Source: a filamentous cyanobacterium ESFC-1
GTDB lineage: Bacteria > Cyanobacteriota > Cyanobacteriia > Cyanobacteriales > Spirulinaceae
DNA: 64,000 nucleotides
Direction: 5' to 3'
Assembly: GCA_000380225.1 (NCBI GenBank)
Contig: KB904821.1
Location: 513,867 to 577,866 of the forward strand
Shown: positions 43,865 through 52,481 of the stretch, one piece after another
How positions within the stretch are numbered: position 1 is the stretch's first letter
Layout of the letters: every line of letters begins with the position of its first letter
Translations under genes and position numbers: made by a program
The notes under the pieces: model-generated
Told to the model about the DNA's origin: nothing
What the model saw: only the letters and a program-made list of their open reading frames with translations
Databases searched by the model: none

Positions 43865-45202
43865 ATGGCCACCGTGACACAATCGCATTTGTTGAATTCT
43901 GAGCAAGCTTTAGACCTGATCGATGCCGTGATTCAGCAATCTCAAGCTGACGGGGTATTTGTGCGCTTATCAGCAGGAGAATCGGCGTTAACGCGGTTTT
44001 CAGAAAATCAGATTAGTCAAAATGTAGCCAAAACCGCGCTCAAACTGACGATAACCAGTCATTTTGGGCAGAAATGCGCCTCAGCCGCTACCACTGATTT
44101 AGATGCAGACGCGATCGCGCAAACCCTCCAGCGTTCGGAAGAATTAGCCCGTTTTGCCCCAGACGATCCCGAATGGACTCCCCTCCTTCCTCCCCAAGAA
44201 TATGAAGATCGGATTCCTGGCTTTGACCCTGAAACCGCCAATCTTGCCCCGATTACGCGAGGACAGCGTTTAGAGCAAATTTGTCATCTCAGCCAGAAAG
44301 CGGGGGTAGAAGGCTCAGGAAAGCTCAGTACAGACGTTGATTTGCTGGCAATTGGTAATTCTTTGGGGTTGCGGGCTTGCGATCGCACCACCGAAGCCAA
44401 TTTTCATTTTACTGCTCGCATTGATAACGGTTCGGCTTGGAGTAGCGATACCGATCTCGCGATCGACAATTTACCCCTCCAGAGTACCGCCGAAACAATT
44501 ATAGAACGCGCCCAAAATGCCCGCAATCCCCGCCCGATTCAACCGGGGGTATATCCCGTCATTTTCAACAATGCAGCCATGGCCACCTTTATTTCTTGGC
44601 TGTCTTGGGGTAACTTTGATGCTAGAGCCGCCGATGAAGGTCGCTCGTTTATGAGTCATCCCGACGGAGAAGGAAACCGCCTCGGAGAAGCTATATTCAG
44701 CCCCCTGGTTACCCTACAACGACAAGGAGATCACCCTTTATTGCAAAGTCGTCGTTTCTTCACTGATGGCTTACCCAATACTCCCCTCACCGTAGCTGCA
44801 AAAGGGATTCCGCAAAATCTGGCTTATAGTCGCTATTGGGCGCAAAAAACCGGAAATCAACCCACAGGCAGCTTATCTCCTTTGGTAATGTCTGGTTCTG
44901 ATGCCAGTTTAGCCGATTTAATCGCTCAAACAGAACGAGGAATTTTAGTCAATCGGGCTTGGTATGTGCGGGATGTCAATCCGCGTACTTGCGAAGTTAC
45001 GGGAATGACGCGGGATGGTACGTTTTGGATTGAGGATGGCAAGATTGCTTACCCCATTAAAAATTTACGCTTTAATCAAACCATTCCCGATTTATTACGG
45101 GATGTTGAAGCGGTGAGTCAGGTAAAACGTTTTGGTAATGTTGTAGCCCCTGGTGCGAAGGTGAAGGGGTTTAATTTTAGTAGTATTACCGATAGTATTT
45201 AG
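43865..45202 (+). CDS. TldD/PmbA (TldE-type) metalloprotease-family protein
   Basis: The 445-residue protein shows the TldE/PmbA pattern: N-terminal domain with SENQISQNVAKTALKLTITS, the middle GVYPVIFNNAAMATFISWLS, then DGLPNTPLTVAAKG and RGILVNRAWYVRDVNPRTCE, where glycine-rich core strands lie. No HExxH motif is present, so it is the non-catalytic TldE-like subunit that pairs with TldD, which is not here. TldD/E degrades unfolded peptides and matures microcins and gyrase poisons. The ATG at 43865 is chosen over a longer GTG-led frame. Confidence 0.88.
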   Translation: MATVTQSHLLNSEQALDLIDAVIQQSQADGVFVRLSAGESALTRFSENQISQNVAKTALKLTITSHFGQKCASAATTDLDADAIAQTLQRSEELARFAPDDPEWTPLLPPQEYEDRIPGFDPETANLAPITRGQRLEQICHLSQKAGVEGSGKLSTDVDLLAIGNSLGLRACDRTTEANFHFTARIDNGSAWSSDTDLAIDNLPLQSTAETIIERAQNARNPRPIQPGVYPVIFNNAAMATFISWLSWGNFDARAADEGRSFMSHPDGEGNRLGEAIFSPLVTLQRQGDHPLLQSRRFFTDGLPNTPLTVAAKGIPQNLAYSRYWAQKTGNQPTGSLSPLVMSGSDASLADLIAQTERGILVNRAWYVRDVNPRTCEVTGMTRDGTFWIEDGKIAYPIKNLRFNQTIPDLLRDVEAVSQVKRFGNVVAPGAKVKGFNFSSITDSI

Positions 45203-45211
45203 GGCTGGTTT

Positions 45212-45276
45212 AGAACCCCGGTTTCTTTCCCGCTTACACAGTCAAGTTAGAATTTTAAGCTAGAAACCGGGGTTCT
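45212..45276. terminator. Inverted repeat between convergent genes
   Basis: A perfect 15-base inverted repeat, AGAACCCCGGTTTCT with AGAAACCGGGGTTCT, 35 bases apart, lying between two convergent genes. It may end transcription in both directions. Part of the motif recurs near 35198, so it is also a dispersed repeat. Confidence 0.55.
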
Positions 45277-45339
45277 GAATCCCCACGAATTAAACGGATT
45301 TGATATAATCTCAACTTTATTTTGCCTAGTTTACCACTT

Positions 45340-47802
45340 TTATAAATCCTCAAAATCAGACAACTCCCAATTCACCCCATCGAGTTTACAATCCTCTAAA
45401 TTTGCGCCAATTAACTTCGCTTTGCGTAAATTTGCCCCCCTCAAATCCGCTTTTTCTAAGTCTGCTGTGACTAACTTAGCGCCTTCTAAATTCGCATTTT
45501 GTAGATTTGCTCCCCGGAGGTTTGCACCAATGAGATTGATGCCGGGTAATTGGGCTTGGGGGAGTTGGATATTCTCTAAATTAGCATAACAAAAGTTGCG
45601 ATCGCCTCTGGCATATCGAGAATGTAATTCTCCGGCATCCGTAACCATAATTTCCCGTTGGGGTGGGTTTTGGTAGCGGAAGGTAAAAGTATCTCGGTGA
45701 TGCAAAACTTGGCGTAATTCTGCATATAAAGGGTAAGCATTAATGCCGCTAATCTGAACCCATCCCCTGGCGCGAGTTAAACCCACTAAGAGTTGATTGC
45801 GGAGGTGTAAATTACTTTCAGCTTCAGCAATTAAATCCAAGCCCACTAAATAAACCAGATCCGCTTCATGGCCTTTCGCACGATGAATGCGTGAAATAGT
45901 AATGGCTCCCTCACACCAAAATTGATTGGGATGATAGTTGGTTTTGTCGATTTGTAATAAGTTATAATCGGCGGTTCCGGGGATATAAATTTCTAGCCCT
46001 TGTTGTATCAGAAAATTCGCCACCTGGGTTTCTAATTTCTTAGCTTCGTAATGGGAACCTAAAACAATCACCAGAATTTGTTGACTGGGACGTAAACCGT
46101 CATAACGTAAGTTGTGAATTAAGTTTTGCGCTAACTCCGAAAGTTCCTGTTGACGAGAAGGCAGGACTTTAAACTGAATATAATCCTGTCCCCATAACTC
46201 AGGAATAGGGTTAGGAGAATGGCTTGAAGGACGCTGAATTGTAATCGTTTGATTGGGGAAAAATTGCCCTTCCGGTGTAGTTTGATAACCCCAAGCTTGC
46301 CATTCTTCGCTATGAGTCATTCCCGTTAAAATACGATGAGGACGCAACAATCCCAGAGCGATCGCGTGGGCAGTGGTTAAAATAGCGTGGGGAGTGCGGT
46401 AGCAGCGAGATAATATTTCGGTTTTAGGAATACCGTTGCGGTATTGACCGCTTACGAGGTGGCCGAGGTCATCCCCAAACAATTCTCTGGCTGAAGGAAT
46501 GGTGAGGCTTTGTAAGCTTTGGGCTTCGTCGTAAGTCCAAATTAAACGCCGTTGAGAGGGATGTGCGGGGTCAGCCGGACGTAAGGCTTGATATGCTAAC
46601 CAGTAGAAGGGCTGTTTGCCTTCATATTTATAATTATCGACAACTAAATCTTGACCTTCATCAATAAGAATTGCATCGAAAATTTGTGGAATTGCGGCTT
46701 GGTTGAGGAGGTCAATACAAGCTTCAGCGAGGCTTTCGTTGGGCTGTTTACTTTGGGTTTGATTGGCAATTAAACGGGAAACTCCTGTTTCGTGACACAT
46801 CAAACTATAAAAACCCGGTTGCTGTTTTGCACCCCAAGCATGAAGGACGCGCAGATTGGGATTTTTTGGGTCATAACCAATTTGATTTTGACTGAAGTGA
46901 CGTAACCAAAGGTCAATTTGAGTTGTAATAGTAGGATATAAACTTCGAGAAAAGAAGACTAATGCGATTTGCCAATGGGGATATTTAAGATGAATATGAG
47001 CCGCTTTTTGACATAATATAATTGTTTTTCCTGACCCTGCTACCCCGCGAATCCGTTGGGGGCCTGGGGGAATTTGTTTGGCAATGCGGTCTTGGTGAAT
47101 ATCGAGTTGGAGGATGCGATCGCGCATTTGGTGTAAAATATGGCCGCGGGTGCGATCGCGACTATAAACGGGATATTTAGGTTGTCGATACAAAGCCGTT
47201 CCCCCCACCACAGCCAGTAACAATTCCCACTGTTTTTGCGAAAGGGAATTTCCCGGTTTTAGGGGGGGAATGTCTAATATTTTGAAACTCAACTTTTCCG
47301 GGGTTTCTAGGTCTTCAGCAAACAGAATTGGGGGAGAGGTGGGTAAGCGATGAAACCCTTTTTCTTGCCATTGTTGACGGCTAATATAGGGTAGGGCAAT
47401 TAAAGCGCGACCCAGGACTTGACCTTGTAATTGCGGTTCGCGATCGCTATATTTCAATAACGCAAAAAGCTGGCGTTCGGCTTGTTGATAGGGGTTCCCC
47501 GTCTCGCTGAAATACTGCTTATACTGCCACAGATGCCCGGATATACCCTCGATTTGCTCAATTTTAAAAGATTTGACCTCGATCACAATTACGCCGCCTT
47601 CTAGGTCGAAAATGAGAATATCCGGTTCTTTGCGAAAATCCCCCTGAGTCGAAAAGATGGGGTAACGCCAATAACCGACGCAGGGACGGGATGCAAATGC
47701 TTGAGTCAGGGCTTCCCAAACCCGTTGTTCTCCCGCTTCTCCTGCCAAGCCTAGGGGTTCTGTCGCGATGAATACAGACTGTTGAGAGGGCGATCCCATC
47801 AT
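45340..47802 (-). CDS. NERD nuclease - SF1 helicase - pentapeptide repeat fusion
   Basis: An 820-residue protein in three parts. The NERD domain (about 20-130) has EPDILIFD and GGVIVIEVKSFK, the PD-(D/E)XK nuclease core. The UvrD-like helicase (about 240-690) has Walker A GVAGSGKTI, DEGQD as Walker B, RCYRTPHAI, and the C-terminal helicase motif HRAKGHEADLVYLVGL plus VGLTRARGWVQIS. The last 75 residues are pentapeptide repeats of the A(N/D)Lxx type. NERD-helicase fusions are known in phage defence (Nhi of Staphylococcus). The pentapeptide tail, which can mimic DNA, is unusual. It stands alone, convergent to the TldE gene. Confidence 0.85.
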   Translation of the reverse strand: MMGSPSQQSVFIATEPLGLAGEAGEQRVWEALTQAFASRPCVGYWRYPIFSTQGDFRKEPDILIFDLEGGVIVIEVKSFKIEQIEGISGHLWQYKQYFSETGNPYQQAERQLFALLKYSDREPQLQGQVLGRALIALPYISRQQWQEKGFHRLPTSPPILFAEDLETPEKLSFKILDIPPLKPGNSLSQKQWELLLAVVGGTALYRQPKYPVYSRDRTRGHILHQMRDRILQLDIHQDRIAKQIPPGPQRIRGVAGSGKTIILCQKAAHIHLKYPHWQIALVFFSRSLYPTITTQIDLWLRHFSQNQIGYDPKNPNLRVLHAWGAKQQPGFYSLMCHETGVSRLIANQTQSKQPNESLAEACIDLLNQAAIPQIFDAILIDEGQDLVVDNYKYEGKQPFYWLAYQALRPADPAHPSQRRLIWTYDEAQSLQSLTIPSARELFGDDLGHLVSGQYRNGIPKTEILSRCYRTPHAILTTAHAIALGLLRPHRILTGMTHSEEWQAWGYQTTPEGQFFPNQTITIQRPSSHSPNPIPELWGQDYIQFKVLPSRQQELSELAQNLIHNLRYDGLRPSQQILVIVLGSHYEAKKLETQVANFLIQQGLEIYIPGTADYNLLQIDKTNYHPNQFWCEGAITISRIHRAKGHEADLVYLVGLDLIAEAESNLHLRNQLLVGLTRARGWVQISGINAYPLYAELRQVLHHRDTFTFRYQNPPQREIMVTDAGELHSRYARGDRNFCYANLENIQLPQAQLPGINLIGANLRGANLQNANLEGAKLVTADLEKADLRGANLRKAKLIGANLEDCKLDGVNWELSDFEDL

Positions 47803-48101
47803 GGCGTTATCCTATCAGGTCAGGGGGCGGTTTTGAGTATATCTCCTCCCAGCCGAACCCATCGAGGACAGATAATGTAAAGTTTTGTTGATTTTTGGGC
47901 AATCTGCATAAAACCTTAGAGCAAACCGCGAGAACTCAGTAGAGAGCAACAGATAATGGTGTTAACCAACTGTCCAATCTTCTTTTAGTAAAGCATGAGA
48001 AAGTTTGGCTTGGCGTTCACACTAAACTCAAAATTGATTCAACCCTGAAGTCATCTGTATCTTGTGCTAAATTCTCTATATTTTTGACATTTCTCAAGCC
48101 C

Positions 48102-49055
48102 ATGACTATGCCAGAAAATTCTTTTACTGTTCCTTTATCCCGAACGGCTCATCAACAAGCACAACAACACTATCAGCATCATGTCAATCCGCAAAAAGCC
48201 AAGCAAGTTTACTTAAACCAACTCGCAATTTATGCAGTGAAATATTATCTAAACTGCTTGGCAATTAAAACCGAAGATCGTGACGATCAACTAGAGGATT
48301 TGGTGCGACAAACCCTTAGCGAGACTGCCTATTTGACCATCAAAGATTGGGGAAACCTCGAATGTCGATTTGTGTTACCCGATGCTGAATCTATGACCGT
48401 TCCTCCCGAAGTTTGGCAAGATCGTCAAGGGTATATTGCGATTCAAGTCAATGCCGAACTAACCCAAGCCCATTTACTCGGCTTTGTGCCAGAAGTGAAA
48501 CAAGAGAACATTAGTTTACTAGAGTTGCGATCGCTTGATGAGTTAATCGAACATTTACATCAACCCGTAGCCTCGGTTTCAGAACCTTCTCCCATCACTC
48601 AAACCGTTACTCGCTTGAGTCACTGGTTCAATGATGTTGTAGATTCTGGTTGGGAAACCCTAGAAAATTTAGCCCATCCTTCCCAACCCCAACTCGCATT
48701 TGGTTTTAGAAGTCCGGCAGTTTTACGCAGTCGTAAACCCAATCCAGTGAAAGTTGAAAAAGGGAAACTAATTAACCTCGAAAAGGATGGCGATCGCGTA
48801 GCTTTATTAGTGGGCTTACTCCACAAAGATAAACCGAATCTCGATATTTCAGTCGAGTTACTTCCCGGTAATCATAACTACCTTCCTTCCGACTTACAAC
48901 TGATTATCTTAGACGAACGCGATCGCGCCGTGATGCAAGCCGAAGCTGGAGGAAGTGAAGGACTAGAATTTCAATTTAGTGGCGAACCTGGAGAACATTT
49001 TAGTGTTAAAGTAGCCCTAGGGGAATTCAGCATTATTGAGCAGTTTATTATTTAG
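48102..49055 (+). CDS. DUF1822 family protein
   Basis: A 317-residue soluble protein with the DUF1822 pattern in its first half: QVYLNQLAIYAVKYYLNCL, KDWGNLECRFVLPD, VPPEVWQDRQGYIAIQV and AHLLGFVPEV. The C-terminal half (about 195-317) is beta-rich. The ATG at 48102 is chosen over a TTG six codons upstream. It is followed eight bases later by a CHAT-CHASE2 gene, a pairing common in cyanobacteria, and may be the cytosolic partner or target of the CHAT protease (inferred). Confidence 0.82.
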   Translation: MTMPENSFTVPLSRTAHQQAQQHYQHHVNPQKAKQVYLNQLAIYAVKYYLNCLAIKTEDRDDQLEDLVRQTLSETAYLTIKDWGNLECRFVLPDAESMTVPPEVWQDRQGYIAIQVNAELTQAHLLGFVPEVKQENISLLELRSLDELIEHLHQPVASVSEPSPITQTVTRLSHWFNDVVDSGWETLENLAHPSQPQLAFGFRSPAVLRSRKPNPVKVEKGKLINLEKDGDRVALLVGLLHKDKPNLDISVELLPGNHNYLPSDLQLIILDERDRAVMQAEAGGSEGLEFQFSGEPGEHFSVKVALGEFSIIEQFII

Positions 49056-49063
49056 AGGAAACG

Positions 49064-51508
49064 ATGGATAAATTAGTCATCCTCGAACTCGATGGAACTT
49101 GGGAAAGTGGCTTTCGCGTAACCCTCAATATTTCCGATAACCAGGGACGCTTTCTCGGAAGAATCAAAGGCGATCTACCCCCCAATGTAGACTTACTACA
49201 ACAGTTAACCCAACACTGGGAATCCGAGTTCAGAGGAATCGAAAAACACGACCGCATTAAACCCAAGCGAGTCGTAAAACTAGGGTCGATCAACGAACGA
49301 TTGCAGCAGTGTAAAATCTCAGCAAATCGATTGCGCGATCGCTTTAATGATTGGCTAAAAAGTGACGAATTTCAACCTGTATTAAACTTACTCCGAGAGG
49401 AACTCAATCGCCAAGACGAAACTCGCTTTTTAGTTCAAACCAGCGACAGAGAACTGCAAAAACTCCCTTGGTCAGAATGGGACTTTTTTCAACGATTTGA
49501 GCGCATTGAAGCCTCTCTCAGTCCCTTAGAATTAAAACCACCTCTCGAAATTCCCCGCAATACTCCTCACCCGAAAGTCAAAATTCTGGCAATTCTCGGT
49601 CATAGTGATGGTATCAATGTTGAGGGCGATCGCGAAACCTTAGAAAGTCTACCCCACAGCGATATTACCTTTCTCGTTGAACCCCAAAAATGGCAAATCA
49701 ACGATCAACTTTGGGAACAAGAATGGGATATTATCTTCTTTGCAGGACACAGCGAAACCGAAAGTCAAGATGACCGCGAAACCGGACGTTTATATCTCAA
49801 TTCTAATCAAAAAATTCCCCTCGAAGAACGCAGTATCACCGTTAATGAACTGTGGTATGGACTCAAGAAAGCTACCGAAAAAGGCTTGCGACTTGCGATT
49901 TTCAACTCCTGTGACGGTTTAGGATTAGCCCGCAGTTTAAACGACTCTCTCATTCCCCAAGCTATTGTGATGCGAGAGGTAGTTCCCGACAAAATTGCCC
50001 AAGCCTTTTTACGCCATTTCCTCACCACATTTGCTGGAGGTTCCACCTTTTATAACGCTGTTCAAGAAGCCAGACAACGGCTTACCAGCGTCCGTTTAAC
50101 CTATCAAAAAAGCCCCGCAGAAGCCCTTGAATTTGAATGTCCTTGTGCGACTTGGCTTCCCGTCGTTTGCGAACATCCTGCGGCTATTCCTCCCCTTTGG
50201 AAAGACTTATATCACCAGCCAGAATCTCCTCAACCAGAACCTATTCCTATTCCTGTTAATAAACCCTGGTGGGAAGGTTTACCCAAAGTGGCTTTAACCA
50301 GTGGTATTTGTACCGCGTTAGTTATGGGAATTCGCTGGTTGGGAATGTTACAGGGAGTTGAATTAATGGCGTTTGATGGCTTGATGCGATCGCGTCCCCT
50401 TGAAGAACCCGATCCGCGTATGCTAATTATTGCAGTAGACGAAGAAGATTTGAGTTTATACGCACAAAATACGGGTTCTTCTCTACCTGATGATGTATTA
50501 TCGCAATTAATTGCAAAACTGAAACAACATGAACCCGCTACGATTGGCTTAAGAATAACTCGCGATCGCCCTATCGGATCGGGTTACGAAGGTTTCCAAA
50601 ACCAATTAGAAAATACACCTCAATTAATTGCAACTTGTCACTTAGGAGGAAATCTTGAACCCCCAAAAGCTTTCTTAGAAGCCCCTAAACAATTTGGGTT
50701 TACTGACTATTATTCTGATGGTCAAAGTCTTGATATTGTCAGACGCTCATTGTTTTATCGGACTCCTAACATTACAGATACCCGATCTTCTAGTTGTAAT
50801 AAAGGAGAATATAGTTTTAGCTTTCTTTTAGCATATCGTTATTTAGAAGCTCAAAATATTGCAGTAGATTACGACAAAAAGCAAGATGTGTGGCAATTTG
50901 GCAATCAAAGATTAAAAACCCTTCAATCCCGGAGTGGTGGTTATCAAAAAATAGATGCTGTAGGAGAACAATACATCATTAATTATCGTCAAATAGAAGA
51001 TTTCAAAAACATTGCTAAAACTGTAGCATTGCGAGATATCTTAGACGATCGTTTTGAACCAGATTGGATACGCGATCGCATTGTTTTAATTGGTATGAAT
51101 ACCCCGGCTGCTCAAAACACTTTTGATACACCTTATGGTGAATTTAATAATCTATTTGTTTCGGCTCATGTTGTGAGTCATTTAATTAGTGCAGCAGAAG
51201 ATAACCGTCCTTTCTTCTGGTATCTATCTCAGGGGTCTGACTTATTTTTAGTTTTCGGAATATCGGCAACTTCTGGTCTGATTTTAGTTAAAATTCCCAA
51301 ACATTCTCATCAAATTGCAGGATTAAGCTTAGTCACTATTATCTGGATTGGAGGCTATAGTTTTATGTTCTTGAATGGAGGTTGGCTACCCTTAGTTCCA
51401 ACCTTAATTTCTGCTTTACTTACTTCTGCTACTCTATCTAAAACTAAGCAAATTGAAGCTTTTTCTTGGGCTTACCCACAACTCTTAAAGTCAGGGAGTA
51501 ACTCATGA
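49064..51508 (+). CDS. CHAT protease domain fused to CHASE2 sensor (second copy)
   Basis: An 814-residue paralogue of the protein at 1259-3667. The CHAT domain covers about 130-360, with His229 (FFAGHSE) and Cys283 (FNSCDG) both present. A membrane segment lies near 408-425, CHASE2 at about 430-700, and three C-terminal helices follow. AGAGGAAACG just before the ATG is a good ribosome site. Its last four bases overlap the start of the truncated DUF928 (ATGA), so the set is translationally coupled: DUF1822, CHAT-CHASE2, DUF928. Confidence 0.87.
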   Translation: MDKLVILELDGTWESGFRVTLNISDNQGRFLGRIKGDLPPNVDLLQQLTQHWESEFRGIEKHDRIKPKRVVKLGSINERLQQCKISANRLRDRFNDWLKSDEFQPVLNLLREELNRQDETRFLVQTSDRELQKLPWSEWDFFQRFERIEASLSPLELKPPLEIPRNTPHPKVKILAILGHSDGINVEGDRETLESLPHSDITFLVEPQKWQINDQLWEQEWDIIFFAGHSETESQDDRETGRLYLNSNQKIPLEERSITVNELWYGLKKATEKGLRLAIFNSCDGLGLARSLNDSLIPQAIVMREVVPDKIAQAFLRHFLTTFAGGSTFYNAVQEARQRLTSVRLTYQKSPAEALEFECPCATWLPVVCEHPAAIPPLWKDLYHQPESPQPEPIPIPVNKPWWEGLPKVALTSGICTALVMGIRWLGMLQGVELMAFDGLMRSRPLEEPDPRMLIIAVDEEDLSLYAQNTGSSLPDDVLSQLIAKLKQHEPATIGLRITRDRPIGSGYEGFQNQLENTPQLIATCHLGGNLEPPKAFLEAPKQFGFTDYYSDGQSLDIVRRSLFYRTPNITDTRSSSCNKGEYSFSFLLAYRYLEAQNIAVDYDKKQDVWQFGNQRLKTLQSRSGGYQKIDAVGEQYIINYRQIEDFKNIAKTVALRDILDDRFEPDWIRDRIVLIGMNTPAAQNTFDTPYGEFNNLFVSAHVVSHLISAAEDNRPFFWYLSQGSDLFLVFGISATSGLILVKIPKHSHQIAGLSLVTIIWIGGYSFMFLNGGWLPLVPTLISALLTSATLSKTKQIEAFSWAYPQLLKSGSNS

Positions 51509-51648
51509 TTTCAAAACTATTTCATCTGCGCTTAAATACTGTCGGAATTGCTAGTTTATTGAGTCTAGGTATTCACAGTTGGACTGTATCCACTTTAGCG
51601 CAACCAATTGGTTCTACTGATTCAGGAACACCAGAAGAAGCTTTTTAA
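51505..51648 (+). pseudogene. Truncated DUF928 copy (signal peptide only)
   Basis: Forty-seven codons beginning MISKLFHLRLNTVGIASLL, closely matching the first 40 residues of the intact DUF928 at 51725, then a TAA. The next codons (PPPPKQ) still echo the intact gene, so this is a tandem duplicate shortened by a stop and a deletion. It begins inside the stop of the CHAT-CHASE2 gene. If made, it would be little more than a signal peptide. Confidence 0.75.
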
Positions 51649-51724
51649 CCCCCACCTCCGAAACAATACAACATCAAACTTTCTCTTTAGTTTATCTACT
51701 ACTCTTATCATCAGGGATTAACTC

Positions 51725-52417
51725 ATGATTTCAAAACTACTTCGTCTGCGCTTAAACGCTTTCGGGATTGTTAGTTTGTTAGGTCTAGGTATTTACGGTT
51801 GGACTCCACCCGTTTTTGCTCAACCCGATGGCCCAAATTCAGGAACACCATATGGAGATCCGCAACCACCACCGTCTCGTCCTGAAGCAGTGTGTCCAAC
51901 CACTGAGATACCAATTACTGGATTATTTGAAAATGAAGGTCGCGACTACACTACTGTTGCTCAACCGACCTTTTTTATTTATATTCCATATACTGACACA
52001 GAAGTTAGCTATATGGAATTTTATATCCTCGATGAAAAAGAAGAAGAAACTATCTATGCTGTAGCTATTACTCCTTTAGCACAAGCTGGAATTATTAAGA
52101 TTTCGCTTCCTCCTGAAGATCAACTTGAATTAAGTCAACTTTATCGCTGGTATTTCAGTGTTTCTTGTTATCCCACCATGGATCAAACCCCCGATTTACA
52201 AATCAATGGTTGGATTCGATTTGTTAATAATGACCAAGGTAGCGAAGACGTTATCGTATATGACCAAATTAATGATGTTCTTGATGATAAAACTTTTGTA
52301 TCTCCAACTGATTTAGAGTGGCTAAATTTGAGAGAGGAAGTGAATACAATCGAGCAGCTTTTACCTAACCAGGAATATACGATTATCGAGCCAGAATTGC
52401 TGCTTCTGACTGATTGA
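51725..52417 (+). CDS. DUF928 family exported protein (second copy)
   Basis: A 230-residue protein with a signal peptide ending near PVFAQ (residue 33), a Pro-rich linker, then the DUF928 core (FFIYIPYTD, MEFYILDEKEEE, QLYRWYFSVSC, INGWIRF). It corresponds motif by motif to the DUF928 at 423-1223. It would act outside the cytoplasmic membrane, next to the CHASE2 sensor. Last gene of this coupled set. Confidence 0.83.
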   Translation: MISKLLRLRLNAFGIVSLLGLGIYGWTPPVFAQPDGPNSGTPYGDPQPPPSRPEAVCPTTEIPITGLFENEGRDYTTVAQPTFFIYIPYTDTEVSYMEFYILDEKEEETIYAVAITPLAQAGIIKISLPPEDQLELSQLYRWYFSVSCYPTMDQTPDLQINGWIRFVNNDQGSEDVIVYDQINDVLDDKTFVSPTDLEWLNLREEVNTIEQLLPNQEYTIIEPELLLLTD

Positions 52418-52433
52418 ATATTATGTTTGTAAT

Positions 52434-52472
52434 AAAACCATAGTGTATTCAAATTTAATACGCTATGGTTTT
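52434..52472. terminator. Bidirectional terminator
   Basis: A 16-base stem AAAACCATAGTGTATT / AATACGCTATGGTTTT with a 7-base loop and a single G-U type position, lying between two convergent genes, with an A run on one side and a T run on the other. It reads as a terminator from both directions. Confidence 0.8.
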
Positions 52473-52481
52473 CTAGTCGAA

